A stretch of DNA of 64,000 nt, taken from Kineosporia babensis. GTDB taxonomy: Bacteria; Actinomycetota; Actinomycetes; Actinomycetales; Kineosporiaceae. Each line of letters opens with the position of its first letter. Position 1 is the first letter of the stretch. The stretch spans positions 1 through 64,000 of the forward strand of contig NZ_JAJOMB010000010.1 in NCBI RefSeq assembly GCF_021129305.1, given 5' to 3'. A model generated the notes under the pieces. The model worked only from the letters and a program-made list of their open reading frames with translations. It was not told the origin of the DNA and made no database searches. Shown here piece after piece: positions 1 through 6,320 of this stretch. A program made the position numbers and the translations under genes.

Positions 1-374
1 GCGTTCGCTCCGGCCTTCTCCTGCAGGGTGGCCATGGCCAATGCCTTGGCCCCAGCAGTCACGTTCTCGATCTGCGATGAGGACGCCGATTCGCTCCGCA
101 GTAGCACAGCCGCCAAGGGCACGAACTCGCCATCGGGCTGCCGTAGCGAGAGCTCGGCGTCGAACCGGGCGATCTCGGTCAGGGCGTCTGTTGCTTCGGC
201 CACGACCGCGTTGGGCAGCCTGATGTCCAGGTCAGCGATGCTTACCGGTAGCGCCGCACGGTAGGGGCCGCAGGAGGCCAGCCGGGCACGACGGGACATT
301 GGCAGCACCTGCTCGACAGGCTGCTCCCAGGGGCGTTCTTCGTAGCTCACCGCAAGATCGTTGTGGCCGGTCAT
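1..374 (-). CDS. Fic family protein, N-terminal part (cut by window edge)
   Basis: The reading frame starts at ATG 372-374 with a GAGGAG ribosome binding site about 10 bases upstream and runs open to base 1, so only about 124 residues are visible. They match the N-terminal domain of Fic/DOC proteins: a segment LPNAVVAEATDALTEIARFD, then the signature LLRSESASSSQIENV, which in Fic proteins is the LLR.EA..SS.IE helix next to the catalytic domain. Fic enzymes usually AMPylate target proteins. The HPFxxGNGR active site would lie beyond the edge and cannot be checked. A perfect inverted repeat sits directly upstream and may control it. Confidence 0.75.
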   Translation of the reverse strand, partial: MTGHNDLAVSYEERPWEQPVEQVLPMSRRARLASCGPYRAALPVSIADLDIRLPNAVVAEATDALTEIARFDAELSLRQPDGEFVPLAAVLLRSESASSSQIENVTAGAKALAMATLQEKAGAN

Positions 375-392
375 GAGCTGCCAGCTCCTCGT

Positions 393-426
393 CTTATGCA
401 AGGCTATGGTCTTATCCTTGCATAAG
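393..426. promoter_or_regulatory. Perfect inverted repeat upstream of the fic gene, operator candidate
   Basis: CTTATGCAAGG (393-403) and its exact complement CCTTGCATAAG (416-426) are separated by 12 bases. The repeat ends about 18 bases before the fic start, just upstream of its ribosome binding site, and lies between fic and the stop of the neighbouring gene. Arms of 11 bases with a one-turn spacer suggest a dimeric repressor site overlapping the promoter. A short hairpin is the alternative, but there is no T-run. Confidence 0.5.
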
Positions 427-446
427 CAGCTCGGTTCCGGACCGTT

Positions 447-950
447 CTAGACCGTGCCCAGGCGCTCGTTCACCAGCGCTTTCAGGGCCCGGTCCGGAAA
501 CGTGTGGCTCTTGTACAAGGGACTACATGGCGTGTGCCCGAGTCTGCGAGCCGTCTCGAGCAGATCGATCTCGTCGCCGGAGGCACGGCGGTGCTCCATC
601 AGAGCGATGAAGTCGACCAGGATGCCCGTGACGCTCCGGTTCACCGTCTTGGCCAGATGCGCCTCGTCCATCTCCCGCAACTCTGCCGCGACAAATCGCT
701 CGTCGGTTCCGTGCATGCGCAGGACCTCGGCCAATGCTTCGGGAAAGCGCGCCGTCAATGTCGCCGCAGGCGCCAGCGGCATGAGAACGGGAAGGAGCGT
801 GGTCTCATTCACCAGCAGAACCAGTGGGCGACGCCAGGGAACGAGGTTGGCGTACCAGCCACCCAATGCCGTCGAGCTGAGGACGGCGGGCGCGGCCTTC
901 CTGCCCATGCGATCCAGCAACTTCTTGGTGGCGTGAACGGTGAACGGCAT
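447..950 (-). CDS. DUF6933-like hypothetical protein
   Basis: The protein has 167 residues and begins MPFTVHATKKLLDRMGRK, the N-terminal pattern I associate with the DUF6933 family of small uncharacterised bacterial proteins. The middle contains a beta-rich stretch (PLVLLVNETTLLPVLMPLAP) and the C-terminal half is helical with a conserved-looking NRSVTGILVDF motif. I chose ATG 948-950 because AAGG lies 9 bases upstream; an ATG three codons earlier (959) is possible. The frame is open far upstream, but that extension has non-protein-like composition. It is transcribed toward the fic gene and away from the conjugation genes. Function unknown. Confidence 0.6.
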   Translation of the reverse strand: MPFTVHATKKLLDRMGRKAAPAVLSSTALGGWYANLVPWRRPLVLLVNETTLLPVLMPLAPAATLTARFPEALAEVLRMHGTDERFVAAELREMDEAHLAKTVNRSVTGILVDFIALMEHRRASGDEIDLLETARRLGHTPCSPLYKSHTFPDRALKALVNERLGTV

Positions 951-1063
951 GCTGTCCATCCTTGTCCACGGGCGGACGGCATGAGGGCGCTTGCAACGCA
1001 GAGTCTGCGCAGTCCACAGGATGGCGCTTCCGCGAACGAGGATCCCTCCTGAGCCTCGCCGCA

Positions 1064-1197
1064 GTGCGCACGTCCCGGCGGGTGCCCTGGCCAACTGGCT
1101 GATCGAGCTGGGGCTGGAGGACGCCAAGGACGAGGATCCGGAGATGCCGGCGACTGAGCCTGCGGGCGAGGCGCAGAAGATCACGCCCACGCCTTGA
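1064..1197 (+). pseudogene. Possible C-terminal gene remnant
   Basis: A short open frame ends at TGA 1195-1197 and reads as a protein tail: GALANWLIELGLEDAKDEDP followed by an acidic, proline-rich end. It has no credible start or binding site and overlaps nothing. It may be the last piece of a deleted gene of the conjugative module. I cannot name a family. The rest of 951-1223 shows nothing. Confidence 0.25.
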
Positions 1198-1223
1198 CGG
1201 ATCGTGCACCAAATTCCTGACCC

Positions 1224-1256
1224 CACGGTGGGCCTACCGTAGGCCCACTGTGGGGC
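1224..1256. repeat. Array of three 11-bp repeats (left array)
   Basis: Three consecutive 11-base units read CACGGTGGGCC, TACCGTAGGCC and CACTGTGGGGC. Together with flanking bases they also form a 35-base near-perfect palindrome (1221-1255, one mismatch in 17-base arms). The same unit in the opposite orientation, again three copies, occurs at 6052-6084 upstream of the coupling-protein gene. Unit length of one helical turn suggests binding sites for a regulator or replication protein. The 1257-1565 stretch beyond it has only a start-less open frame and no recognisable gene. Confidence 0.6.
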
Positions 1257-1565
1257 AATTAGTGCTCTTGAAGGGCTGGTCACGGGGCTTCTCCGTGATG
1301 AACAGTTTCCCCAGAAGCGCCGCGACGCCGTTTCCCGAATTCCGCCTCGTCGGCCAGTTGCCATTCCCGAAGAACGTTTTCCCAGAGAACCCGTCCCGCT
1401 CTCCACGCCCCGTTCCGGGTGGTTGAGCGCGCTCAGCCCTGCCCGACCGGCGCGTCCAGCGTCGCTGGATGGGTCAGAACGTCCCTGGTCAGAGCCCAGT
1501 GGAACAAGGCGTGGAACGTCACCCTGCTCTGCTGGATCAGTCACCAGCCCTCCGGAAAGGAAGCC

Positions 1566-1622
1566 GTGGGAAACCCCAACGAACGCGCTCATCCGGTCCT
1601 GATCCCGAACCGGCTGTCATGA
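1566..1622 (+). CDS. Possible 18-residue leader peptide ahead of the DUF2637 gene
   Basis: GTG 1566 follows a strong GGAAAGGA binding site with 5-base spacing and encodes VGNPNERAHPVLIPNRLS before TGA. The stop overlaps the ATG of the DUF2637 gene (1619) as ATGA, the arrangement used for translational coupling. The DUF2637 ATG itself lacks a good binding site, which is why the small frame is worth noting. It could equally be the tail of a degraded gene, because the same frame is open upstream to 1419. Confidence 0.35.
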   Translation: MGNPNERAHPVLIPNRLS

Positions 1623-2468
1623 GAGCGGGCGAGGACACATCGTCGCGGCCAGGCCCGTCGCCTGCGCCCACGACGGGCAGGGTCATGACCTGGCTGCGGG
1701 AGTCCATCCACCAGGTCGTGGCCGCGATCGTCATCGCCGCTCTGGGCGCCGTCTCCCTGGCCGGCTCGGCCAATCACATCGTGCACGTGGGCGCCTACAG
1801 CGCCGTAAGGGTCACCGACTGGATGGTGTGGACGGTGGCCGGGAGCATGGAGGTGCTGGCCGCCTTCGCGACCTGGGAGATGCGCAGCCGCTCGGGATGG
1901 GACCGGCTGGTGCCGTCCGTGGTCGCCCTGCTCTCCATCGCGTTCATCATCCTGGCGAACCTGGCGGCGGCAGGCGAAGGGTCGTGGGCGGGACAGCTGC
2001 CGTGGGCGCAGGCGTTCATGGTGACCCCGCCGGTGTCGTTCCTGTCGGTCGTCCTGATCGCCGAGACCAGTTCCTGGCGTAACCCCCGGCGGCGGGTCAT
2101 GACCCGGGCGAGCCGACCAGGCAGGCAGGTCTCGGCGGGTGATAGCGGTGAACGATCTCGGAGCAGAAGGATCCGGACGCAGGACGTCAGCGACCCGTTG
2201 CCGCCACCGGCAGCCGACGTTCCTCCTGGTCAGATGACCCGGGAACCCAACCAGCGGCCCGGTCCCGACCCGGCCGAAGGGATCACCGGCCCTGGCGATG
2301 ACCGTTCCTCCGTGAACCCTGCGCCGGGATCTGATGACCCCTCGGGTGAACCCGGTCTGCCCCCTCACCCCGGCGAGGACCGGGCTGCGGCGGTGACCCG
2401 TTGGGTTCACGAGGGTCACCGCTGGAGCGTCATCGTCCAGGCCGGCATGCACCATTTCGGGGTCAGCG
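1619..2468 (+). pseudogene. DUF2637 membrane protein, 5' part, interrupted by the transposon
   Basis: This part encodes about 283 residues. Four hydrophobic segments lie at roughly residues 20-140 (for example VVAAIVIAALGAVSLAG and VALLSIAFIILANLAAA), as in DUF2637 proteins of Streptomyces plasmids and integrative elements, which have been linked to plasmid spread. A charged proline-rich region follows, then the beginning of a helix-turn-helix (VIVQAGMHHFGVS). At 2468 the transposon starts. The present frame continues 110 bases into the transposon end, through a terminator, to a stop at 2576-2578, replacing the natural C-terminus. Joining 1619-2468 to 5984-6039 gives an unbroken 301-residue protein. 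Confidence 0.75.
2461..2468. repeat. Target site duplication, left copy
   Basis: GGTCAGCG directly abuts the left terminal TGT of the transposon. An identical octamer directly follows the right terminal ACA at 5976-5983. Deleting the element plus one copy restores the DUF2637 reading frame, which supports an 8-bp target duplication. Confidence 0.8.
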
Positions 2469-2517
2469 TGTTCGACGCCGCTGAGCGTGCCGATGTCAAC
2501 GTCGTTCAGGATGCCGA
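2469..2517. repeat. Transposon left end with two repeats
   Basis: The outer repeat is 2469-2495 (TGTTCGACGCC... ending GTGCCGATG) and the inner repeat is 2500-2517 (CGTCGTTCAGGATGCCGA). The outer repeat matches the right-end outer repeat at 19 of 27 positions, and the inner repeats match at 17 of 18. Confidence 0.75.
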
Positions 2518-2530
2518 GGATCGAGGTGTG

Positions 2531-2563
2531 AAGAACCCCGCCGCGAGACGCGGCGGGGTTCTT
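2531..2563 (+). terminator. Strong hairpin terminator inside transposon left end
   Basis: Arms AAGAACCCCGCCGCG and CGCGGCGGGGTTCTT pair perfectly over 15 bases around an AGA loop, and a T-run forms at the end of the second arm. It would stop transcription entering the element from the DUF2637 side. The readthrough frame of the broken DUF2637 gene passes straight through it. Confidence 0.8.
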
Positions 2564-2578
2564 TGGTCGGCCTGGTGA

Positions 2579-2615
2579 CGGCTTGGTCGGCGTGGTGGTG
2601 AAGCCGACCAAGCCG
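2579..2615 (-). terminator. Hairpin downstream of the transposition ATPase gene
   Basis: CGGCTTGGTCGGC (2579-2591) pairs perfectly with GCCGACCAAGCCG (2603-2615) across an 11-base loop. It lies 7 bases beyond the ATPase stop on the minus strand, so it probably ends the transposon operon transcript. There is no clear T-run. Confidence 0.55.
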
Positions 2616-2621
2616 CCCTGT

Positions 2622-3437
2622 TTAGTCGGCGGTGGTTTCGGTGACGGCGGCGCGGACGGCGTTTTCGTCCACGATGGCTTTGCCGGCGGCGTAGGTCGCA
2701 GTGAGGGCCTGGACGGCGAGGTTGTTCACGGCACGGGGGTAGCCACGGCTGGTCTGGTGGATCAGGGCTGCGGCGTCGTCGGAGAAGAGGGTGTCCTTGC
2801 GGCCGGCGAGGGCAGTGTGGTGGGCGAGGTAGGCGCCGGTTTCGGTGCTGGTCATGGGTGGCATGCAGTAGCGCAGGCTGATGCGCTGGTCGAGGGCTGC
2901 GAGGACACCGAGTTTCATGCGCCGGCGCAGGGTGGGCTGGCCGACCAGGAGTGCCGCGAAGGGGCTGGTGGAGTCCATGTCGTGGTTGGTGAGCATCCGC
3001 ACTGATTCGAGTTGGGCGTGTTCGAGGAGGTGGGCTTCGTCGATCACCAGGACGGGAGTCTTTCCTCGTTCGGCGGTTTCAGCGGCCAGGGCTTCGGCTG
3101 CTTGCGGGATCAGGGTGGCGGCGTGGAAGCGGGGTTCGCCACCGAGGGTGGTGACGATGTGCTGATGGATGCCCCGTACTCCGACGGTCGGGTTCCCGAG
3201 ATAGATGATGGTGTGTCGGGCCTGGTCCAGAGAAGCCAGAGCTGACCGGACGGCAACGGTTTTCCCGGCGCCGACCTCTCCGGTGATGACGCCCAGGGCG
3301 CGTTGGGTGATGCACCAGGTGATCCGGGCGACGGCCTCTGCATAGGAGGCGTGGCGGTGCAGCATCCCGGGAGCCAAGTCCCGACCGAACGGCATCCGCG
3401 TGAATCCGTAGTGAGCCTGCAATCTTTCGATACTCAC
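2622..3437 (-). CDS. ExeA/TniB-like AAA+ transposition ATPase
   Basis: The 271-residue protein is a compact AAA+ ATPase. Walker A is GEVGAGKT (residues 53-60) and Walker B is VLVIDEAHLL (129-138), followed by a sensor-like VGQPTLRRRMKLG and an arginine-rich C-terminal lid. The N-terminus YGFTRMPFGRDLAPG matches ExeA-family proteins, which in transposons act like TniB or MuB: they bind target DNA and activate the transposase. ATG 3437 overlaps the transposase stop as ATGA, so the two are translationally coupled. The gene is intact, which suggests a recently active element. Confidence 0.85.
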   Translation of the reverse strand: MSIERLQAHYGFTRMPFGRDLAPGMLHRHASYAEAVARITWCITQRALGVITGEVGAGKTVAVRSALASLDQARHTIIYLGNPTVGVRGIHQHIVTTLGGEPRFHAATLIPQAAEALAAETAERGKTPVLVIDEAHLLEHAQLESVRMLTNHDMDSTSPFAALLVGQPTLRRRMKLGVLAALDQRISLRYCMPPMTSTETGAYLAHHTALAGRKDTLFSDDAAALIHQTSRGYPRAVNNLAVQALTATYAAGKAIVDENAVRAAVTETTAD

Positions 3438-5002
3438 GCTTCCTCCTTCATCCCCGAGGCCGCCGGGTCCTGCGCGAGCAAAACGACCAGGTCCAGCTGG
3501 CCAGGAATCTGTTCCGTTGTCTCGGCGGAGATCTTTTCGGCGCCTGAGGATTCGCTCGTCGGCGCCTGGGTGTTGGTCATGGCGGCGTAGTTGACGCCGG
3601 TGGCGAGGGCTTCTTCGTGGGCCGTGACGACGAGGCTGAGGTAGTTGATCCCGGTTGCTGTTGCGGGGGTGGCTGGTTGGGTTTCGGGTCGCGCTCGGGG
3701 ATGGGAGTGGCGGGCGATGCGAAAGGGAATGGCCAAACCCATCGGCCGGCCTTGGTAGCGGACCTCGATCCGGGTCAGATCGAACGGGTCGAACACCAGC
3801 TCGACCCGCCGCCCGGCGAGGATGTCCTCGACTTGATACGTGTTGGAGTGCAACGAAACGGTGGCGTTCTTGCGGACGGTCCTGGTGGTTTCCCAGAGGA
3901 AGGCCTCACCCAGCTCGGCCGGGCGGGGCAGCGCGGGCTGGCCGGGGTGGCCGTGCTCGGCGGCGGCTTGCCAGCCGGTTTCCCAGCGCCGCAGGGGGCT
4001 CTGGCCGGTCTCGGAGTGCCAGGCTCGGTGATAGACCTGCTCGACCCACGCCCCGAACAGCCGGTTGAGCTCCAGCAGCCCAGCAGCGGCCGCATCGTCG
4101 CCGTCCTGGCCCTCGGGCGGGGTGAGTTGGTCTGCGGTGTTTCCGATCTCGACGAGGAACTGGTCGTTCACGGTCCGGAAGAATCGTTCGATCTTGCCCC
4201 GGCCCTGAGGGCGGCCGGGGGTGGAGTGGGTCAGGCGGATACCGAGTTTCGCGCAGGCCCGCAACAGCCAGGCATCGACGAACGCGCTGCCGTTATCGAC
4301 ATACACGCTTGCCGGGACGCCCCGGGCGGCCAGGGCCGGACGCAACGCGGCGGCCAAACGGACGGTGTCCTCGGCGAAGCCCCACCGGTGACCGACGATC
4401 ATGCGGGTGTGGTCGTCGATGAACGCGAACAAGTAGGTCTTGTGCCCGCCGATCCGGGGGCCGTGCAGGGCATCACCGGTCCATAACTCGTTCGGACGGT
4501 CCGCCTCGAACCGGCCGAACACCGTCGAGGACTCGCCCGGATCGACGGCCCCGCCCGGGATGGACACCCCGGCGCGGCGGAAGTGCCGCAGCAGCGTCGT
4601 TTCCGAAGGCGTCCATCCGGACTGGGCCTGAAGGATCCGGGTGATCTGCGCGACCGTCCGGCCCGGTCGTTCACGTTTCAACGCGATCGCCAACTCCAGG
4701 ACGGCCGGGTCGGTGCGGGCATGCGGTTGCCGTTCAGCCGGGATCAGCGCATCGAAACCTCCACGCCGCCAACGGCGGATCCACCGGTCCAGATGATCAC
4801 GCGAATACCGCACCATCTGCCCGGAGGGATGCCGGTGATCCTTCTCGGCCAGCGCCCGCACGAGCCGCCCCCGCTGCTTCGAGGACAGGCCCGGGTCGGC
4901 GGCATCGCGGATCAGCCCGTAACGGAACATCGCCACCGCCCGGGACCGTTCCCTGCGCACGTTCTCGGACTCGCTGCCCTCGGGCCCCGTCAAGCCGGTC
5001 AT
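3434..5002 (-). CDS. DDE transposase (rve/integrase core, Mu/TniA-like)
   Basis: The 522-residue protein opens with a helix-turn-helix region (SSKQRGRLVRALAEK... WIRRWRRGGFDAL) and then an integrase core. The catalytic triad is visible: Asp in WTGDALHG (about residue 174), Asp in VYVDNGSAF (about 235), and Glu in GRGKIERFF 36 positions later, giving the classic D-D-35-E. A beta-barrel C-terminal domain (VSLHSNTYQVEDILAGRRVE) follows, as in IS481/Mu-like transposases. ATG 5002 follows a GGGA site; a start at 5140 would add 46 poorly protein-like residues. It works with the overlapping ATPase and acts on the two-repeat ends of this element. Confidence 0.85.
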   Translation of the reverse strand: MTGLTGPEGSESENVRRERSRAVAMFRYGLIRDAADPGLSSKQRGRLVRALAEKDHRHPSGQMVRYSRDHLDRWIRRWRRGGFDALIPAERQPHARTDPAVLELAIALKRERPGRTVAQITRILQAQSGWTPSETTLLRHFRRAGVSIPGGAVDPGESSTVFGRFEADRPNELWTGDALHGPRIGGHKTYLFAFIDDHTRMIVGHRWGFAEDTVRLAAALRPALAARGVPASVYVDNGSAFVDAWLLRACAKLGIRLTHSTPGRPQGRGKIERFFRTVNDQFLVEIGNTADQLTPPEGQDGDDAAAAGLLELNRLFGAWVEQVYHRAWHSETGQSPLRRWETGWQAAAEHGHPGQPALPRPAELGEAFLWETTRTVRKNATVSLHSNTYQVEDILAGRRVELVFDPFDLTRIEVRYQGRPMGLAIPFRIARHSHPRARPETQPATPATATGINYLSLVVTAHEEALATGVNYAAMTNTQAPTSESSGAEKISAETTEQIPGQLDLVVLLAQDPAASGMKEEA

Positions 5003-5177
5003 GTCGTTCGTCCCATCAGCCCCCAGAGCGACTCCGGCCCCGGTAATGCCCCCAGCAGAAACAGTTTTCTCATGCCTACCCCCGTCTGATCGCTCGACCC
5101 GAACCGGGCCACCGACGCTCAACGAGCGCAGAGCATTCACGCCCAGAACAGCTGGAGAAAGGGGCAGTTCGTGTTGA

Positions 5178-5780
5178 TCACCTCACGGCGATCCGCGCAC
5201 TCCATCGCGGTGACAGCAGACGCCCCGACGTCGCTGCGCAGGCCGACCGCCACAGGGTCACCTCGCCGACGATCTCCCGCGGTTCGAAACGCCTCCAGAT
5301 CGCCTTACGGACCGAGGAAATCGCGGCGATCGCATCCGACCAAGCGTTTTCGCCAGGGCCAGGCACTACGGGATCGGACTCGACGCGGACCGCCAGGACG
5401 GTGAAGAACGCGCGGACCACTTCCAACCGGGACGCGAACCGGCGCAACCATCCCCGCACCGTGGCCGGCGCCCGCCGGAACTCGTGGGCGATCGAGCGGT
5501 GACCAGCACCGGCGGCCTTGGCGGCCAGCGCCGCCCCGATCACCTCAACCGTATCCGCGCGCCTCAGTAGACACGAAACAGGCAGCAGCACATGCGTGAT
5601 CAGACACACCGAGCAGCGCGCCCGCCGCGGCCGCACGCGCACGACACCGTCTCGCTCGCGCACCGAACGGGCCCTGGCATGGCCCCATGGACCCAGCCGG
5701 CCGCCGCAATCGGGGCAGGTCAACAGGCCCGCGTTCAGTCGTCGCTCGACGCCGTGAACATCAACCTCTACCGTGACCAT
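5178..5780 (-). CDS. DUF6431 transposon-associated zinc-ribbon/HTH protein
   Basis: The 200-residue protein starts at ATG 5780 behind a clear GGAGG. It has a zinc ribbon formed by CPDCGGRLGPWGH and RCSVC about 30 residues later, and then a helix-turn-helix (HRSIAHEFRRAPATVRGWLRRF). This is the architecture of DUF6431 proteins, which I have seen encoded next to DDE transposases and ExeA ATPases in actinobacteria. It may recognise element ends or targets, but that is inference. It is first in the transposon operon, about 175 bases upstream of the transposase. Confidence 0.75.
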   Translation of the reverse strand: MVTVEVDVHGVERRLNAGLLTCPDCGGRLGPWGHARARSVRERDGVVRVRPRRARCSVCLITHVLLPVSCLLRRADTVEVIGAALAAKAAGAGHRSIAHEFRRAPATVRGWLRRFASRLEVVRAFFTVLAVRVESDPVVPGPGENAWSDAIAAISSVRKAIWRRFEPREIVGEVTLWRSACAATSGRLLSPRWSARIAVR

Positions 5781-5801
5781 GGGTGCCTCCACGCACCTAT
5801 G

Positions 5802-5844
5802 GACGGCCCTCCCGACACCGCCAAGTGTTAGCGGGAGGGCCGTC
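5802..5844. promoter_or_regulatory. Perfect 13-bp inverted repeat upstream of the DUF6431 gene
   Basis: GACGGCCCTCCCG (5802-5814) is complemented exactly by CGGGAGGGCCGTC (5832-5844) across 17 bases. It begins 22 bases upstream of the DUF6431 start, so it lies in the leader or promoter of the transposon operon. It could be an operator or an attenuator hairpin; there is no T-run. Confidence 0.45.
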
Positions 5845-5916
5845 ACTTCGTCCAGACATCGTCACGGTGACGGTGCCGACGAAGAAGATCAACCCCACCC
5901 ACCCAGCCCGTCGAGA

Positions 5917-5975
5917 TCGGCATCCTCAACGACGCCGCAGCGCTCGTTCATCGGCTTCCTGAGCGACGCCTGACA
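5917..5975. repeat. Transposon right end with two repeats
   Basis: Read inward from the right, the tip at 5975 begins TGTCAGGCGTCGCTCAGG and ends its outer repeat with GCCGATG (5949). The inner repeat is CGTCGTTGAGGATGCCGA, occupying 5917-5934 on the complementary strand. Both correspond to the left-end repeats in inverted orientation. Confidence 0.75.
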
Positions 5976-5983
5976 GGTCAGCG
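5976..5983. repeat. Target site duplication, right copy
   Basis: GGTCAGCG directly follows the terminal ACA of the transposon and is identical to the octamer at 2461-2468. Confidence 0.8.
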
Positions 5984-6039
5984 AGGCGACCGTCAAGCGG
6001 GACATCAGGCGGGCCAGGGAGGAAACCGATCCGCCCTGA
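5984..6039 (+). pseudogene. DUF2637 gene, 3' part, severed by the transposon
   Basis: Continuing the frame broken at 2468, this stretch encodes EATVKRDIRRAREETDPP and a TGA at 6037-6039. Together with GVS from the left side it forms the recognition helix GVSEATVKRDIRRARE of a helix-turn-helix. It therefore supplies the natural C-terminus of the DUF2637 protein. It has no start of its own. Confidence 0.75.
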
Positions 6040-6051
6040 CCTTGGCTCGTT

Positions 6052-6084
6052 GGCCTACGGCAGGCCTACAGCAGGCCCACCGGA
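6052..6084. repeat. Array of three 11-bp repeats (right array)
   Basis: Tandem units GGCCTACGGCA, GGCCTACAGCA and GGCCCACCGGA lie 12 bases after the original DUF2637 stop and about 240 bases ahead of the coupling ATPase. They are the same unit as at 1224-1256 but inverted. Three copies with one-turn spacing fit an operator or iteron array. No gene is visible between 6085 and 6320. Confidence 0.6.
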
Positions 6085-6320
6085 GGCTTGCCAGCAACAT
6101 CCAGAACGTCCAAGGATCAGAACCGTTCGTCGGCAGCAACATTCGAGACAGCTGCCCTCAGGCACACGGAGAGCGTCCTTCCAGCCTCCGCACCCTCGCC
6201 GATCCCCGTCGATCTCACCCTCTCGCGAGAGGCCGCCCGGTGTTCGCCAATCCGTTTTCGCCACACCTGTCCGTGCAGAACCTGGCCCCGAACCCACGAT
6301 CTGACTCGTTGGAGGCACCC

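Larger units (their letters stand above)
2469..5975. mobile_element. Complete three-gene transposon (DDE transposase, ExeA/TniB-like ATPase, DUF6431)
   Basis: The 3507-bp element begins TGT and ends ACA and is flanked by an 8-bp direct repeat. Each end carries two copies of a transposase-site-like sequence: an outer one at the very tip ending GCCGATG, and an inner CGTCGTT(C/G)AGGATGCCGA. All three genes lie on the minus strand in the order DUF6431, transposase, ATPase. Pairing of an rve-type transposase with an AAA+ ATPase and multiple end sites is the general plan of Mu, Tn7 and Tn5053 relatives. It sits inside the helix-turn-helix of a DUF2637 gene. Confidence 0.85.

Noticed and set aside
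447-1592. 381-codon minus-strand frame as one protein
   Set aside because: Only the last 167 codons look like protein and have a binding site; the rest covers the repeat array and non-coding DNA.
2494-2498. TGTCA at 2494 as the left tip of the transposon
   Set aside because: It pairs with the right tip TGTCA in sequence, but gives no target duplication (GCCGA versus GGTCA). Taking 2469 as the tip gives a perfect 8-bp duplication and restores the interrupted reading frame.
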